A stretch of 64,000 nucleotides of DNA, from positions 558,001-622,000 of the forward strand of contig NZ_JAKGSI010000001.1 of assembly GCF_021568315.1 (NCBI RefSeq), written 5' to 3'. The translations under genes and the position numbers were made by a program. Shown one piece after another: positions 27,194 to 35,210 of this stretch (position 1 is the first letter of the stretch; each line of letters starts with the position of its first letter). This DNA comes from Corynebacterium uropygiale (lineage in GTDB: Bacteria; Actinomycetota; Actinomycetes; Mycobacteriales; Mycobacteriaceae). The notes under the pieces were generated by a model that worked only from the letters and a program-made list of their open reading frames with translations, was not told the origin of the DNA and ran no database searches.

Positions 27194-27433
27194 ATGTCAA
27201 ACATGAACTTGTATCATATGCAATCTCCGGAGCAAGATGCTTGGCTCTCGCCTTCCCGAGCAGCGAAGTTACTTCCAGGTGTCTCTGTTCGGACTCTGCA
27301 GAAGTGGTGCAAAGACGGATACGTTCCTGGAGCCACCCATCTCCCCAATAATCGGTGGCTAATTCCTCGTGAGGGGATCATCAAGCTACTTGAGCAGGGG
27401 ACGCCTAACCCCCTTGATCCAGAGGGGGAGTGA
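27194..27433 (+). CDS. Excisionase-like MerR/HTH_17 DNA-binding protein
   Basis: 79 aa from ATG 27194 (alternatives: ATG 27203 or 27218). The motif LSPSRAAKLLPGVSVRTLQKWCKDGYVPGA and RWLIPREGIIKLLEQ form the winged helix-turn-helix of excisionases and small activators. A TTGACT at 27167 with AAGTAT at 27190 would place the transcript start near 27203, so the mRNA may be leaderless. First gene of the left-end rightward unit, opposite the repressor; a role in excision directionality is inferred. Confidence 0.7.
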   Translation: MSNMNLYHMQSPEQDAWLSPSRAAKLLPGVSVRTLQKWCKDGYVPGATHLPNNRWLIPREGIIKLLEQGTPNPLDPEGE

Positions 27434-27588
27434 TGTTCAGGCATAAGGAAAGCGCCCTCACCAGTAGCGATGGTGAAGGCGACCAAAACAAATACTTACT
27501 TCCTGCCCTGCAGGATAGCAAGGACTCGATGATGACGCAAGCGAACGTGCAGGGGACTCCCTGGCACCGCCGAGGAGGTGAACGGTAA
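27433..27588 (+). CDS. Small coupled ORF, 51 aa, unknown
   Basis: The ATG overlaps the excisionase-like gene's stop (TGATG) and the TAA overlaps the initiator gene's ATG (TAATG), so the three genes are translationally linked. A GAGGGGGAG ribosome site precedes it. The product (MFRHKESALTSSDGEGD ..., ending RRGGER) has no recognised domain. A hairpin of CGCCCTCACCA and TGGTGAAGGCG (27453-27481) lies inside it and could control reading into the initiator gene. It may be a leader for coupling rather than a functional protein. Confidence 0.5.
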   Translation: MFRHKESALTSSDGEGDQNKYLLPALQDSKDSMMTQANVQGTPWHRRGGER

Positions 27589-28868
27589 TGGGCTTCAGAG
27601 AGATGTCACTCGTCGTCGACATGGTCGGCGTGCTCAAGCCTGCACCGAAGTTCGTGCTGGCGATGCTTGCAGATCGCGCCGCTACTCGTCCCGAGTTGTA
27701 CGGCAAAGCCAGTTGCTGGTGCGGGATTGAGGAACTCGCCCGTCGCACGTCCCAGTCTCAGCGCACTGTTATCCGCCATCTCCAGCTTCTTGAGTCCCTC
27801 GACCTCATCGAGAAGCAACACCGCTACATCACGAATGAGCGCGGGCAAGGTCGCAGGATTGAGTCGGTGTACATCATCGACCTACCGGCCATCCAAGCGG
27901 GCCGCTTCCTGGGAGAGATCAACGGGCCTCAGCCTGTGGAAAAAGCTATCCACAACAAGGAGAGTTTAAGTGACAACTTGTCACCTAAACCCCAAAATCC
28001 CAGGTCAGGGTATAAGTGCCAAAATGTCACCTATAGCGAGTTTAAGTGCCAAGAAGGGCCGGGTTTAAGTGACAACAGTGTCACTTACTTGAAAGAAAGA
28101 GAAATAAATAATCCCCCCTACCCCCCTTGCGCGGCCGGCGACGAGCCGGGAGAGCCACGCTCGGGAGGCGAGCCGAGCTCGCCTTCGGGCGCCGCTGACG
28201 CGGCGTCGGGGGAGGGGACAACCATCGACCACCAGACGGCTAGCCAGGTGCCGGCTGTCCGCGCTACGCGGCCTAACGCTGGCCAGCCTTCGGCGGCTAC
28301 CCCTCGGCAAGAGAACGAAACCGCTGCTCAGAACGTTTCCAGCGGTGTAATTACGCCGCTGGGACCCTCGGCCAACCAGGACCCTGTGCCAGAGGATGAC
28401 CAGCCTGTTTCGCCAGCTGATCGCGAACTCCTCGCGGCATGCATGCCGCCGGAATTCCTCGCGGTCCCGGCCCGTGACCTGCGGATATTCGCTTCCAAAC
28501 TGCGAGAACGACTTGAGTACGGCTGGACGCCTTCCCAGATTCGACAGGTTCTCGCCTCCCGGCCCTTGCCAGCAACGGTTCGCAACCTTCCCGCCCTGGT
28601 CAACGCTCGTTTGAACGTCGATGTGCCGGTGACCTGCGCCCCGCTGTCGACCTCGCAAGCGATGATGCCGCCGGTCGTGGAACTGGTCACCTCCACCGGT
28701 CAGCCGGTCGCTCCCGGCCAGATCGACTGGTGCAAGGTCATGCAAGCCAAGGTGCAAGCCGAGGCTAACGGGGACCCGGATGCCGGGTTGTCCAAGCGCG
28801 AGTTCGCGGTGAAAAAGGGCCTGGAGAACTTCCTCGCCTGGAGGCCGAGGGCGGTGACTACGTGGTGA
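27588..28868 (+). CDS. Winged-helix replication initiator-like protein
   Basis: 426 aa. The N-terminal winged helix (about 20-100) contains GIEELARRTSQSQRTVIRHL and an arginine-rich wing, as in helix-turn-helix initiators of actinobacterial plasmids and ICEs. The middle (110-250) is disordered and Pro/Ser/Gly-rich. The C-terminal domain (about 265-426) has ELLAACMPPEFLAVPARDL and RLEYGWTPSQIRQVLASRPL, a stretch found at the end of such proteins. Its gene contains the iteron-like repeats and DnaA-box-like sites of the putative origin, which argues for a replication role. Enzymatic motifs are absent. Confidence 0.65.
   Translation: MGFREMSLVVDMVGVLKPAPKFVLAMLADRAATRPELYGKASCWCGIEELARRTSQSQRTVIRHLQLLESLDLIEKQHRYITNERGQGRRIESVYIIDLPAIQAGRFLGEINGPQPVEKAIHNKESLSDNLSPKPQNPRSGYKCQNVTYSEFKCQEGPGLSDNSVTYLKEREINNPPYPPCAAGDEPGEPRSGGEPSSPSGAADAASGEGTTIDHQTASQVPAVRATRPNAGQPSAATPRQENETAAQNVSSGVITPLGPSANQDPVPEDDQPVSPADRELLAACMPPEFLAVPARDLRIFASKLRERLEYGWTPSQIRQVLASRPLPATVRNLPALVNARLNVDVPVTCAPLSTSQAMMPPVVELVTSTGQPVAPGQIDWCKVMQAKVQAEANGDPDAGLSKREFAVKKGLENFLAWRPRAVTTW
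27935..28118. other. Origin-like cluster inside the initiator gene
   Basis: In order: TGTGGAAAA (27935) and CTATCCACA (27946), each one mismatch from a DnaA box and facing each other; four iteron-like repeats (27965-28087); then an AT-rich A/G tract (about 28091-28112). DnaA boxes, iterons and an AT-rich stretch are the standard parts of a theta-type oriV. No replication experiment can be inferred from sequence alone. Confidence 0.6.
27965..28087. repeat. Four iteron-like repeats with inner dyad
   Basis: Copies start at 27965, 28011, 28041 and 28064. The shared left arm is TTTAAGTGMCAA (second copy TATAAG) and three copies carry the mirrored right arm TGTCACYTA; the third is a half site. Arms pair as AGTGACA/TGTCACT. 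Spacing is 46, 30 and 23 bp, so the sites are not in equal helical phase. Confidence 0.75.
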
Positions 28869-28958
28869 ACATGCGGATTTTCCCCTGGTGGGAGCCCGGG
28901 TAGTACCACCAGAACTCACAACATCATATTGGTTTTCTTTCATGAAAGGACCCCTTAA

Positions 28959-30143
28959 ATGGGTAAGCACTCGAAGACGCGTCGTAGCTACGTCAAGCTC
29001 GCCGCACTCCCGGTCGCCCTGGCCGGCATCCTGCCCCACACCCCGGTCGCTGACGCAGCACCCCAGGTGATGGCGGCTCCGGGCACGACGCGCCCCGCGC
29101 CGGCCCCGCTGATCCAGGCCGCGCCTGCTGTCAACGCTGCTGTTCAGCCACTGACCCAGTACGCACCTCAGGCTGCGCCTGCGACCATCGTCGTCGATAA
29201 CCGGCCGATCGTCGTTGAAAACAAGATTGTCCAGGAAACCTCGCCCGGCTTGTTGGTTCTCGACCCGGCCGCGGCCGCGAAGCTGGACCCGGCCACGATC
29301 GTCCGCGTGTTCGGTGACAACATCAAGGAATCTGACATTCCTGTGCTCGCTGAGGCTGCTGCGAAGTCCGCTGCCGCTGGTATCGCTCTTGGCCTGCCGG
29401 TGGCTGGGCTGACCACCGTGGGTGGTGCTGTGGTCGGCGGAGCAACCGGTGCTGCGGCTGGCACCGCTGCTGGCGCTGCGACCGGCGCGGCCCTTGGTAC
29501 CGCCGGTGGTGCTATCGCTGGCGGGATCGCCGGCGGAGCTGCCGGTGGCACGATCCTCGGTATCGCAGGCACCGTGGTGGCTACTCCGGTTGGCGCGGTC
29601 GCTGTGCCCGCTCTCCCGGTCATCCCAGGTGTCGCGGCTGGCACGGTGGCCGCTGGTATCGGTGTTCTCGGCGGCGGCGTGCTCGGCGCCGTGGCCGGTG
29701 GCGCACTCGGTGCACCTATTGGTGCTGCCAGTGGCGGTGTGATCGGCGCTGGAGTGGGCGGCACGACCGGCGCTCTCGCCGGTGGCGCGGTCGGCGCTGG
29801 CGTTGGTGGCACTGGTGCAGCTGCTCTTGGCACGGCTGTGGGGGTCGCGACGACTCCTGCCGCCCAGGACGCGGGGAAGCGCATCCTCGGCGACGTGGTC
29901 TGGGATCTGGAGAACAACACTCGTATCCGCAACGGCTACGACGGCCTTGTGGGCGAGAAGCCCGGCGGCAACGTTGGCGGCCGGACGCTCAACGAGGTGA
30001 TCGGTGGGGCTCCGGGTAACCCCGCGGCCCAGGTGAACCAGGCGATTGAGCAGGGCCGTAACCAGGTGGATCAGGCGCTTTCCAACCTTGATGCCTCTAC
30101 CCCGGGAGTCCACATTCCTAGCCTTGGTGAGCTGGGTATCTAG
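28959..30143 (+). CDS. Secreted Gly/Ala-rich glycine-zipper protein
   Basis: 394 aa. Signal peptide with AxA cleavage (VALAGILPHTPVADAAP, about 33). Residues 130-310 are a long repeat of Gly/Ala/Val with small-residue zippers (GGAVVGGATGAAAGTAAGAA), as in pore- or membrane-inserting proteins. The C-terminus is polar (NNTRIRNGYDGLVGEKPGG). It opens the secretion operon, with GAAAGGA upstream of the ATG. A surface or channel component of conjugation is likely but no named family is recognised. The preceding 90 bp hold a CTGGTGG/CCACCAG hairpin (28885-28912). Confidence 0.7.
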   Translation: MGKHSKTRRSYVKLAALPVALAGILPHTPVADAAPQVMAAPGTTRPAPAPLIQAAPAVNAAVQPLTQYAPQAAPATIVVDNRPIVVENKIVQETSPGLLVLDPAAAAKLDPATIVRVFGDNIKESDIPVLAEAAAKSAAAGIALGLPVAGLTTVGGAVVGGATGAAAGTAAGAATGAALGTAGGAIAGGIAGGAAGGTILGIAGTVVATPVGAVAVPALPVIPGVAAGTVAAGIGVLGGGVLGAVAGGALGAPIGAASGGVIGAGVGGTTGALAGGAVGAGVGGTGAAALGTAVGVATTPAAQDAGKRILGDVVWDLENNTRIRNGYDGLVGEKPGGNVGGRTLNEVIGGAPGNPAAQVNQAIEQGRNQVDQALSNLDASTPGVHIPSLGELGI

Positions 30144-30160
30144 GGAAGGACTAAACAGCC

Positions 30161-30931
30161 GTGGGTGAAGATTGGAAACGATGGGCAAAAAGCCAGACTC
30201 CAGGTGAGTCTGACGAGCCCATGCCGCCCCGAGACACGGACGAGCACTCTGAGGAGACCTCCTCGTGGACGATGTGGCGCGATGTCGCCGCATCGAAGAA
30301 CGCTACCGAGGAACTTGATGAGCCAGATGACGATAAGGACGCTGTCCTTGACGTCGATGATGGGGACCAACCAGTAACAACACCTGGCACCAAGTCCTTG
30401 GCGCGTAAGGCCGCGTACGTCATCTTCGCAGTGAGCTTGTGTCTCACAATCGGCGGTGTGATTTGGGCGTTTAAGGTGTTCACACCATCTAGCCCGGACA
30501 CCGTTTCCGCTTCACCTGCCCCGGAAACCACCACGGAGATCATCACTACTACTCAAGAAACAACGACTTCAGTCCCCGCACCAGTGAAGTGCCCTCACCA
30601 GGTCAAAGCTGACGAGCACACACCCGAAGGGGCTGTGGTGGCATGGAATACCGCGTATTTCAGCGGTGATGCCGACGAGCTGGCCTCGATGATCGCCCCG
30701 GATTCGTATCTCAAGGACACCGACTGGGGAACGTTGCTGGTTGATCAAATAGGCGCGACGTGGTGCGCGAAGACGAAGAAGATCTCCGATACGGAAGTTC
30801 AAGCCAGTGTCACTGCCAAGCTGACGAACGGCAACGAAGTTTTATACCCGCAAAACTACACATTAGTGAAAAGTGATGGCCGCTATCTTGTGGCCGAAAT
30901 CGAGAACCGTGCCGAAGGGAAAACGAAATGA
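30161..30931 (+). CDS. Single-span VirB8/TcpC-like secretion protein
   Basis: 256 aa, GTG start with AAGGA upstream. A charged cytoplasmic stretch of about 85 residues rich in Asp/Glu, one membrane helix (about 87-108, AAYVIFAVSLCLTIGGVIWAF), a Thr/Pro/Ser-rich linker and an extracytoplasmic NTF2-sized domain (about 150-250: EGAVVAWNTAYFSGDADEL). This topology fits VirB8-like scaffold proteins of Gram-positive secretion systems. It overlaps the cutinase gene by 4 bp (ATGA). Confidence 0.65.
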   Translation: MGEDWKRWAKSQTPGESDEPMPPRDTDEHSEETSSWTMWRDVAASKNATEELDEPDDDKDAVLDVDDGDQPVTTPGTKSLARKAAYVIFAVSLCLTIGGVIWAFKVFTPSSPDTVSASPAPETTTEIITTTQETTTSVPAPVKCPHQVKADEHTPEGAVVAWNTAYFSGDADELASMIAPDSYLKDTDWGTLLVDQIGATWCAKTKKISDTEVQASVTAKLTNGNEVLYPQNYTLVKSDGRYLVAEIENRAEGKTK

Positions 30932-32583
30932 AACGCGCAACACTGACCTCGCTGGGGGTGATTACGGGCCTTGTGCTGCAGCTGCCGGTGGTGCACGCGG
31001 CGGATAATATGCCCACGTTCTCCCCGCTAAACCAGGCCCCGGCTGCAAGCGCCGTGGCTCCGGGTAACCCGGCTGGGCCGACGTCGTCGGAACCGAGCGT
31101 GGACGATGTTAAGCGATTAGTTGACGAGTCTGGATGCCCGTTGATCTATGTCGTCGGGGTGCAAGGAACCGGCCAGTCCTCGATTGATACCCCTACCGAT
31201 ATGGACTCCGGCTTCCTCGGCGGTGTGGTTGGTGCTGCGAAGAGCAAGGCTGACGGAGATGAGAAGACCCGTGGGCTCATCGACCGGATGTACCTGCCCT
31301 ATCACGCTGCGTTTGGCGGTGCCCTGGGTGAAGAAGCGATGCCGTATGCCGAGTCCGTCACTGATGGGGAAAACCGTCTCGGTGACGCTCTCAAGGACAT
31401 TTCCGGTAAGTGCCCGGACACGAAGGTGTTTTTGACCGGCTACTCCCAGGGAGCTCACGTGGTCTCCCAGGTGGCGGCGGCGATTGGGAAGGGCAAGGGA
31501 GCTATCGAAGCGGACAAGGTCGCTGGCGTCGCCTTGTTCGGTAACCCTGCTCGCGCAGAAGGTGCTGAGATCATTCCCGGCGGATCGGTCAACGCTCCCT
31601 CACCTGTGCCAGGAACGAAGGGGGATGCGGTCAAAGACCTTCCGCCGATCACGATGGAAAAGACGTCTGGCGGTGGGTCAGCACCTGAGGCTGACCTTGT
31701 CAGCTCGTACGGCAAGCTCGGCGGGCGTGTAGCGGATTTCTGCGTGGCAGGAGACCTCACGTGTGATCTGCCCCCGAATACTCCTCTCGCGCACGCGGTG
31801 ACCAACATTGCTGGGCAAGCAAAACTCAGTGCTGGGGATCCGATTGGGTCGCTTACCTCAATCGCGGATGCCTTGGCGTGGACGTCCTATAAGACGGCCA
31901 CGGACGTGTTGAGCGAAGATGTCAAGCACTCCTCTCGCTCAGCGGTGTCCTACCAGCCGAAGAAGTCGATCGCGAAGCGAATCTCTCATGCCTCGGATCC
32001 CAGGACGGAAAAGAAAAAGCCGATTGACGTTCTCGCTTCGGCGGGAAGCATTTTCGGCTCGATCGTCAAGACGGTTGTCAAGGAGGTCATCTCCCCGGAG
32101 ACTATCGCGGCGGTCGCTACCGCGGGGCTTGTTCGCCCTGAGGCTGGGCTTGCGGAGCTTGGCCGCCGGTTCATTGATGCGGCGATTAAGGTCGTCGCCC
32201 CGGAGGGTGCCACCGGAACCACGAAGAAGGTCTTCCAGACTGTTACTCGTGAGATCGAGGACAACGAGGGCCTTATCGATCTGGCGACCAACGTGAAGTA
32301 CTGGCAACACCAGAAGAATCATTCCTCGTATGGGCAGGTGCCAGTCGCTAACACCGTGACCGCTACCGAGTACGCCACGAGATGGATCCTCGCGGCCGCT
32401 ATCGATCAAGCTCCTGTGGCGGTGAAGAACCAGTCGAAGAAGACCACAACTGCAACCGGCTCAGCGGTCACCACTGCTGCCACTACGGCGGTGTCGTCTG
32501 TGCCCGTATCTGCGGGTGTGGCTGGTGGTGGGGACAATGTGCCGACGTTCTCCCCACTCAACACCCCTGGAGAAGAAAGGTGA
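30928..32583 (+). CDS. Secreted cutinase-family hydrolase
   Basis: 551 aa. Signal peptide to about 24 (VVHA). The alpha/beta hydrolase domain has the cutinase triad: Ser in LTGYSQGAHVVSQ (about 173), Asp in FCVAGDLTCDLPP (about 274), His in PLAHAV (about 288); paired cysteines around the Asp are usual. The C-terminal half (330-520) is of unknown fold and the protein ends DNVPTFSPLN, repeating DNMPTFSPLN found right after the signal peptide. Cutinases of mycolata hydrolyse ester lipids; here the enzyme could open the mycolate layer during mating (inference). Coupled to both neighbours. Confidence 0.8.
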   Translation: MKRATLTSLGVITGLVLQLPVVHAADNMPTFSPLNQAPAASAVAPGNPAGPTSSEPSVDDVKRLVDESGCPLIYVVGVQGTGQSSIDTPTDMDSGFLGGVVGAAKSKADGDEKTRGLIDRMYLPYHAAFGGALGEEAMPYAESVTDGENRLGDALKDISGKCPDTKVFLTGYSQGAHVVSQVAAAIGKGKGAIEADKVAGVALFGNPARAEGAEIIPGGSVNAPSPVPGTKGDAVKDLPPITMEKTSGGGSAPEADLVSSYGKLGGRVADFCVAGDLTCDLPPNTPLAHAVTNIAGQAKLSAGDPIGSLTSIADALAWTSYKTATDVLSEDVKHSSRSAVSYQPKKSIAKRISHASDPRTEKKKPIDVLASAGSIFGSIVKTVVKEVISPETIAAVATAGLVRPEAGLAELGRRFIDAAIKVVAPEGATGTTKKVFQTVTREIEDNEGLIDLATNVKYWQHQKNHSSYGQVPVANTVTATEYATRWILAAAIDQAPVAVKNQSKKTTTATGSAVTTAATTAVSSVPVSAGVAGGGDNVPTFSPLNTPGEER

Positions 32584-33254
32584 CGATCACCTTGCCGAAC
32601 CATCTTGTACTAGTCGATGATCAGATGATCGAAGACGCTGCGGACACGATGCGCGTAGAGATTCCCGGTATCGACCCGCCTCATGCCCACGAGTGTCTCC
32701 CTCTGTCCCAGGACCGGCTCCCCGTAAAGGGAGCGGAGCCGGCGATGTGGTGCGTTGCCGCGCACGGTGGGGCGGGAGCGACAACCTTGGCTGCACAGCT
32801 TGCCCCGGTCGGTGATACCGGCGGGGTGTGGCCAGCACATAGGGATCAGTCCCCGTATTGCGTGATTGTCACCCGCGCGACGGTAGGTGGCTTTAAGGCC
32901 ACGAACCGGCTGCTTCGGCAGTACGTGTGTGGGCTTGCTGGGAACGTGAGAGTCCTTGCGGTGGTGGTGATCCAGGCGAGTCCCAAGAAGCCGTCGAAAG
33001 AGATCCAGCGGGCCAGGGCCCTTGTCGAACCTATCGGCAACTACGCCTGGGAGGTTATCGATATTCCCTTCATCGATGACTACCTGAACCACACCCCGGA
33101 TGAGCTGGCCTTGTGGACCCCAGGGGAGGAAGAAGAAGAGAAAAAGAAGAAACAACGGCACATCAACCTCGCTGACAGGGTGCCAGACAGAATCGAAAGT
33201 GTCGGCGAGCAACTCATGGACCTTTTCACCACTGATCTTTCCAGTAAGGAGTAA
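32580..33254 (+). CDS. Degenerate P-loop ATPase-like protein (DUF6668-type)
   Basis: 224 aa, GTG start overlapping the cutinase stop (GTGA). VAAHGGAGATTLAAQLAP resembles a ParA/MinD Walker A (KGGxGKTT) but with Ala and Thr in place of the catalytic Lys, so ATP hydrolysis is doubtful. It continues with VIVTRATVGGFKATNRLL and VIQASPKKPSKEIQRA, as in a switch region, and ends with a Lys/Glu-rich tail. Proteins with this layout are annotated DUF6668 in actinobacterial conjugative operons. Role unknown. Confidence 0.6.
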   Translation: MTITLPNHLVLVDDQMIEDAADTMRVEIPGIDPPHAHECLPLSQDRLPVKGAEPAMWCVAAHGGAGATTLAAQLAPVGDTGGVWPAHRDQSPYCVIVTRATVGGFKATNRLLRQYVCGLAGNVRVLAVVVIQASPKKPSKEIQRARALVEPIGNYAWEVIDIPFIDDYLNHTPDELALWTPGEEEEEKKKKQRHINLADRVPDRIESVGEQLMDLFTTDLSSKE

Positions 33255-33259
33255 TCCCT

Positions 33260-33529
33260 ATGACTATCGACATTCTCGCCAACGTGATCTCGACGACCCC
33301 TGTCGCCCCTCCCGGGGCGGACCGTTTCCAGTGGCTGGTGAGCATCTTCACCTGGTTCTGCTACATCGCCGCCGTGCTCGGCATCGTCTACGGCGGTGCC
33401 CGTTTCGCCTGGGAAAAGTGGGTGCGGGGTGGTGATCTCCAGGCCCCGAAGATCATCATGGGCGCCCTGATCGGTGGTGTGGTGATGGCCATCGCGCCGT
33501 CCCTAATCGCCGGCGCGATGGGCCAGTAG
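33260..33529 (+). CDS. VirB2/TrbC-like small membrane protein
   Basis: 89 aa with two hydrophobic helices (about 27-47, FTWFCYIAAVLGIVYGGARF, and 65-85, MGALIGGVVMAIAPSLIAG) separated by a basic loop. This is the size and topology of VirB2/TrbC-type conjugative pilin subunits; no cleavable signal is obvious. It begins 5 bp after the DUF6668-type gene and is followed by a similar small protein, so two pilin-like subunits are made side by side. Confidence 0.65.
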   Translation: MTIDILANVISTTPVAPPGADRFQWLVSIFTWFCYIAAVLGIVYGGARFAWEKWVRGGDLQAPKIIMGALIGGVVMAIAPSLIAGAMGQ

Positions 33530-33545
33530 CGGCGTTCTCGGTGCC

Positions 33546-33794
33546 ATGATCGTTCTCGCTGAGCACATGCCCGCAAGCGTGTGGGAACCACTGCTGACCG
33601 GCCTGTCCTGGATGTACTGGATCGTCCTCGCGGCACTCACCGCGAGGATCGTATTCCTCGGAGGCCGGTTCTGGATGGACAAGCAGGTCAACGCCGTGGA
33701 GTCGTCCTCGGGGATCGAACTCGCCTGCACACTAGCCGCCACCGTGATTGTCGGTGTCTCCCCGAAGATCGCCACTGCACTTATTGGAGCGTGA
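33546..33794 (+). CDS. Second small membrane protein of the secretion operon
   Basis: 82 aa, two predicted helices (about 20-40, WMYWIVLAALTARIVFLGG, and 58-80, ELACTLAATVIVGVSPKIATAL) separated by a polar loop. Like the preceding gene it has the TrbC-like pattern but is not clearly homologous by eye. No good ribosome binding site precedes the ATG, so it may be read by coupling across the 16-bp gap. Confidence 0.6.
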   Translation: MIVLAEHMPASVWEPLLTGLSWMYWIVLAALTARIVFLGGRFWMDKQVNAVESSSGIELACTLAATVIVGVSPKIATALIGA

Positions 33795-33798
33795 AAAG

Positions 33799-34392
33799 AT
33801 GAAGAAACTCAAGATCAGTCTGCTAAGCGTTGCTGCGGCAACCCTCATGCTCAGCGGGTGTTCGTCCGATAACGAGGCGGAAGAGTTCAACCCTAACGCC
33901 GCCCCGCAAAATATCACCTGGGTAGACGTGCAGGGGATCAGTGTGCCGGTGAACCCGACCACCTACGGGCCAAAAGACTCCTCGGGAGTCGTAGCACACA
34001 AGTACGAGCATTCCCCGCAAGGGGCGGCTCTCGCAGCAATCGGTACCTCGGCCCGGCTCGCGGTAGCACCAGATGATCGATGGGACGAGCTGGTCGGGCT
34101 CACCGTCCAGCCGAATGAGGCACGTGACCAGTGGATTATCGCCCGCGCTCAGTCACACGTGGAAGGAATCGACGAAGAAGCGAGACCGACCATCACCGGC
34201 TACTACATCACTGCTTACGACGATAAGGCGGCGGAAGTCGATGTGTACTCCACCTACCCGGATAACTCGATGGCGAAAGCCCATACCCGTGTGGTGTGGG
34301 CCGGCGAGGACTGGAAACTCGACTTGTCTTCCGAACAAAGAATCGAAGAAGTCGAGTCTATGTCTGATGGGGCGGTTACACTTCAATCATGA
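33799..34392 (+). CDS. Conjugation lipoprotein with NTF2-like domain
   Basis: 197 aa. Signal peptide LLSVAAATLMLSGC with lipobox LSGC. The mature domain contains VVAHKYEHSPQGAALAAIGTSARL and GYYITAYDDKAAEVDVYSTYP, which are echoed in the next protein (YAHTVQGAVMAMHNYMRAF, IGYRVKNYNENSAEFEFW), so the two are paralogues anchored in different ways. Probably an outer-face part of the channel, of the VirB8/VirB7 class (inference). Overlaps the next gene by ATGA. Confidence 0.65.
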   Translation: MKKLKISLLSVAAATLMLSGCSSDNEAEEFNPNAAPQNITWVDVQGISVPVNPTTYGPKDSSGVVAHKYEHSPQGAALAAIGTSARLAVAPDDRWDELVGLTVQPNEARDQWIIARAQSHVEGIDEEARPTITGYYITAYDDKAAEVDVYSTYPDNSMAKAHTRVVWAGEDWKLDLSSEQRIEEVESMSDGAVTLQS

Positions 34393-35210
34393 AACAGAAG
34401 AATCTCATCATCACGCTGATTGTGATCGTCGTTGTCCTTGTCATCGGCCTCGCGGCAACCGTCTTCCTCGTCCTGGACCAGGAAAAGAGCACCACTGCCC
34501 AAGGTGACCATGGCCTGTCAATGAGCAAGAACCACAACTGCGAGTATCGGACATCAGTGTCCAATATCGCTGGGGATGAAATAAAGGTTCCCGTTGATAC
34601 CAATGGGTGTTTGTTATCAACCGCGCTAAAGGATGTTGACCCTAATGATACGGAACGTGTTCCCGATGATTTCGAGTACCAGATCCTCCCCGAAAAGAAC
34701 TACTATGTGATCGCAGTGTCATCATCTGACGGGCCTACACGGTTCGATGGGGATATTCCGACTGGTTATGCACATACGGTGCAGGGGGCTGTGATGGCCA
34801 TGCACAATTATATGCGCGCATTTAGCCATTATGACCTGTGTGTTCAAGTGGCGAAGCATGATCATCACATTCTTGACCGTGGTGCGCCATCCCAAAAAGA
34901 CGCTGAGGAACAGTGTCGAGATGCAGCTGAGTATCGTCAGGTACTAAATGAAAAAGTTCGAGATAAAGGTCTCGATCCCAACCTGGACTTCTTGAGCATT
35001 ATTGGGTATCGGGTGAAGAACTACAACGAGAACTCCGCAGAGTTCGAGTTCTGGCGTAAAGGGCCGGCGGACGGTCCTGGCCCACGATACTCACGAGTTA
35101 ATAACCACATGATGTGGGTCGATGGCGAGTGGGTATTTGGTCCCGTTGCGGACGATAACATTTACAATGAGGATTCTGTCCCGAAAGATATGGTGCGATG
35201 GGATATATAA
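34389..35210 (+). CDS. Membrane-anchored paralogue of the preceding lipoprotein
   Basis: 273 aa, N-terminal anchor (about 6-30, IITLIVIVVVLVIGLAATVFL) and an extracytoplasmic domain with cysteines at about 51 and 74 (NCEYRTS, NGCLLS) and more near 150-180. The QGAVMAMHNYMRAF block is shared with the lipoprotein upstream. Base composition is noticeably more AT-rich than in the neighbours. It overlaps the VirB6-like gene by 13 bp. Function beyond the secretion context is unknown. Confidence 0.6.
   Translation: MKQKNLIITLIVIVVVLVIGLAATVFLVLDQEKSTTAQGDHGLSMSKNHNCEYRTSVSNIAGDEIKVPVDTNGCLLSTALKDVDPNDTERVPDDFEYQILPEKNYYVIAVSSSDGPTRFDGDIPTGYAHTVQGAVMAMHNYMRAFSHYDLCVQVAKHDHHILDRGAPSQKDAEEQCRDAAEYRQVLNEKVRDKGLDPNLDFLSIIGYRVKNYNENSAEFEFWRKGPADGPGPRYSRVNNHMMWVDGEWVFGPVADDNIYNEDSVPKDMVRWDI

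Noticed and set aside
28065-30293. 742-codon open frame on the minus strand
   Set aside because: Antisense to the initiator and Gly/Ala-rich genes; low-complexity Ser/Thr/Arg composition, no domain.
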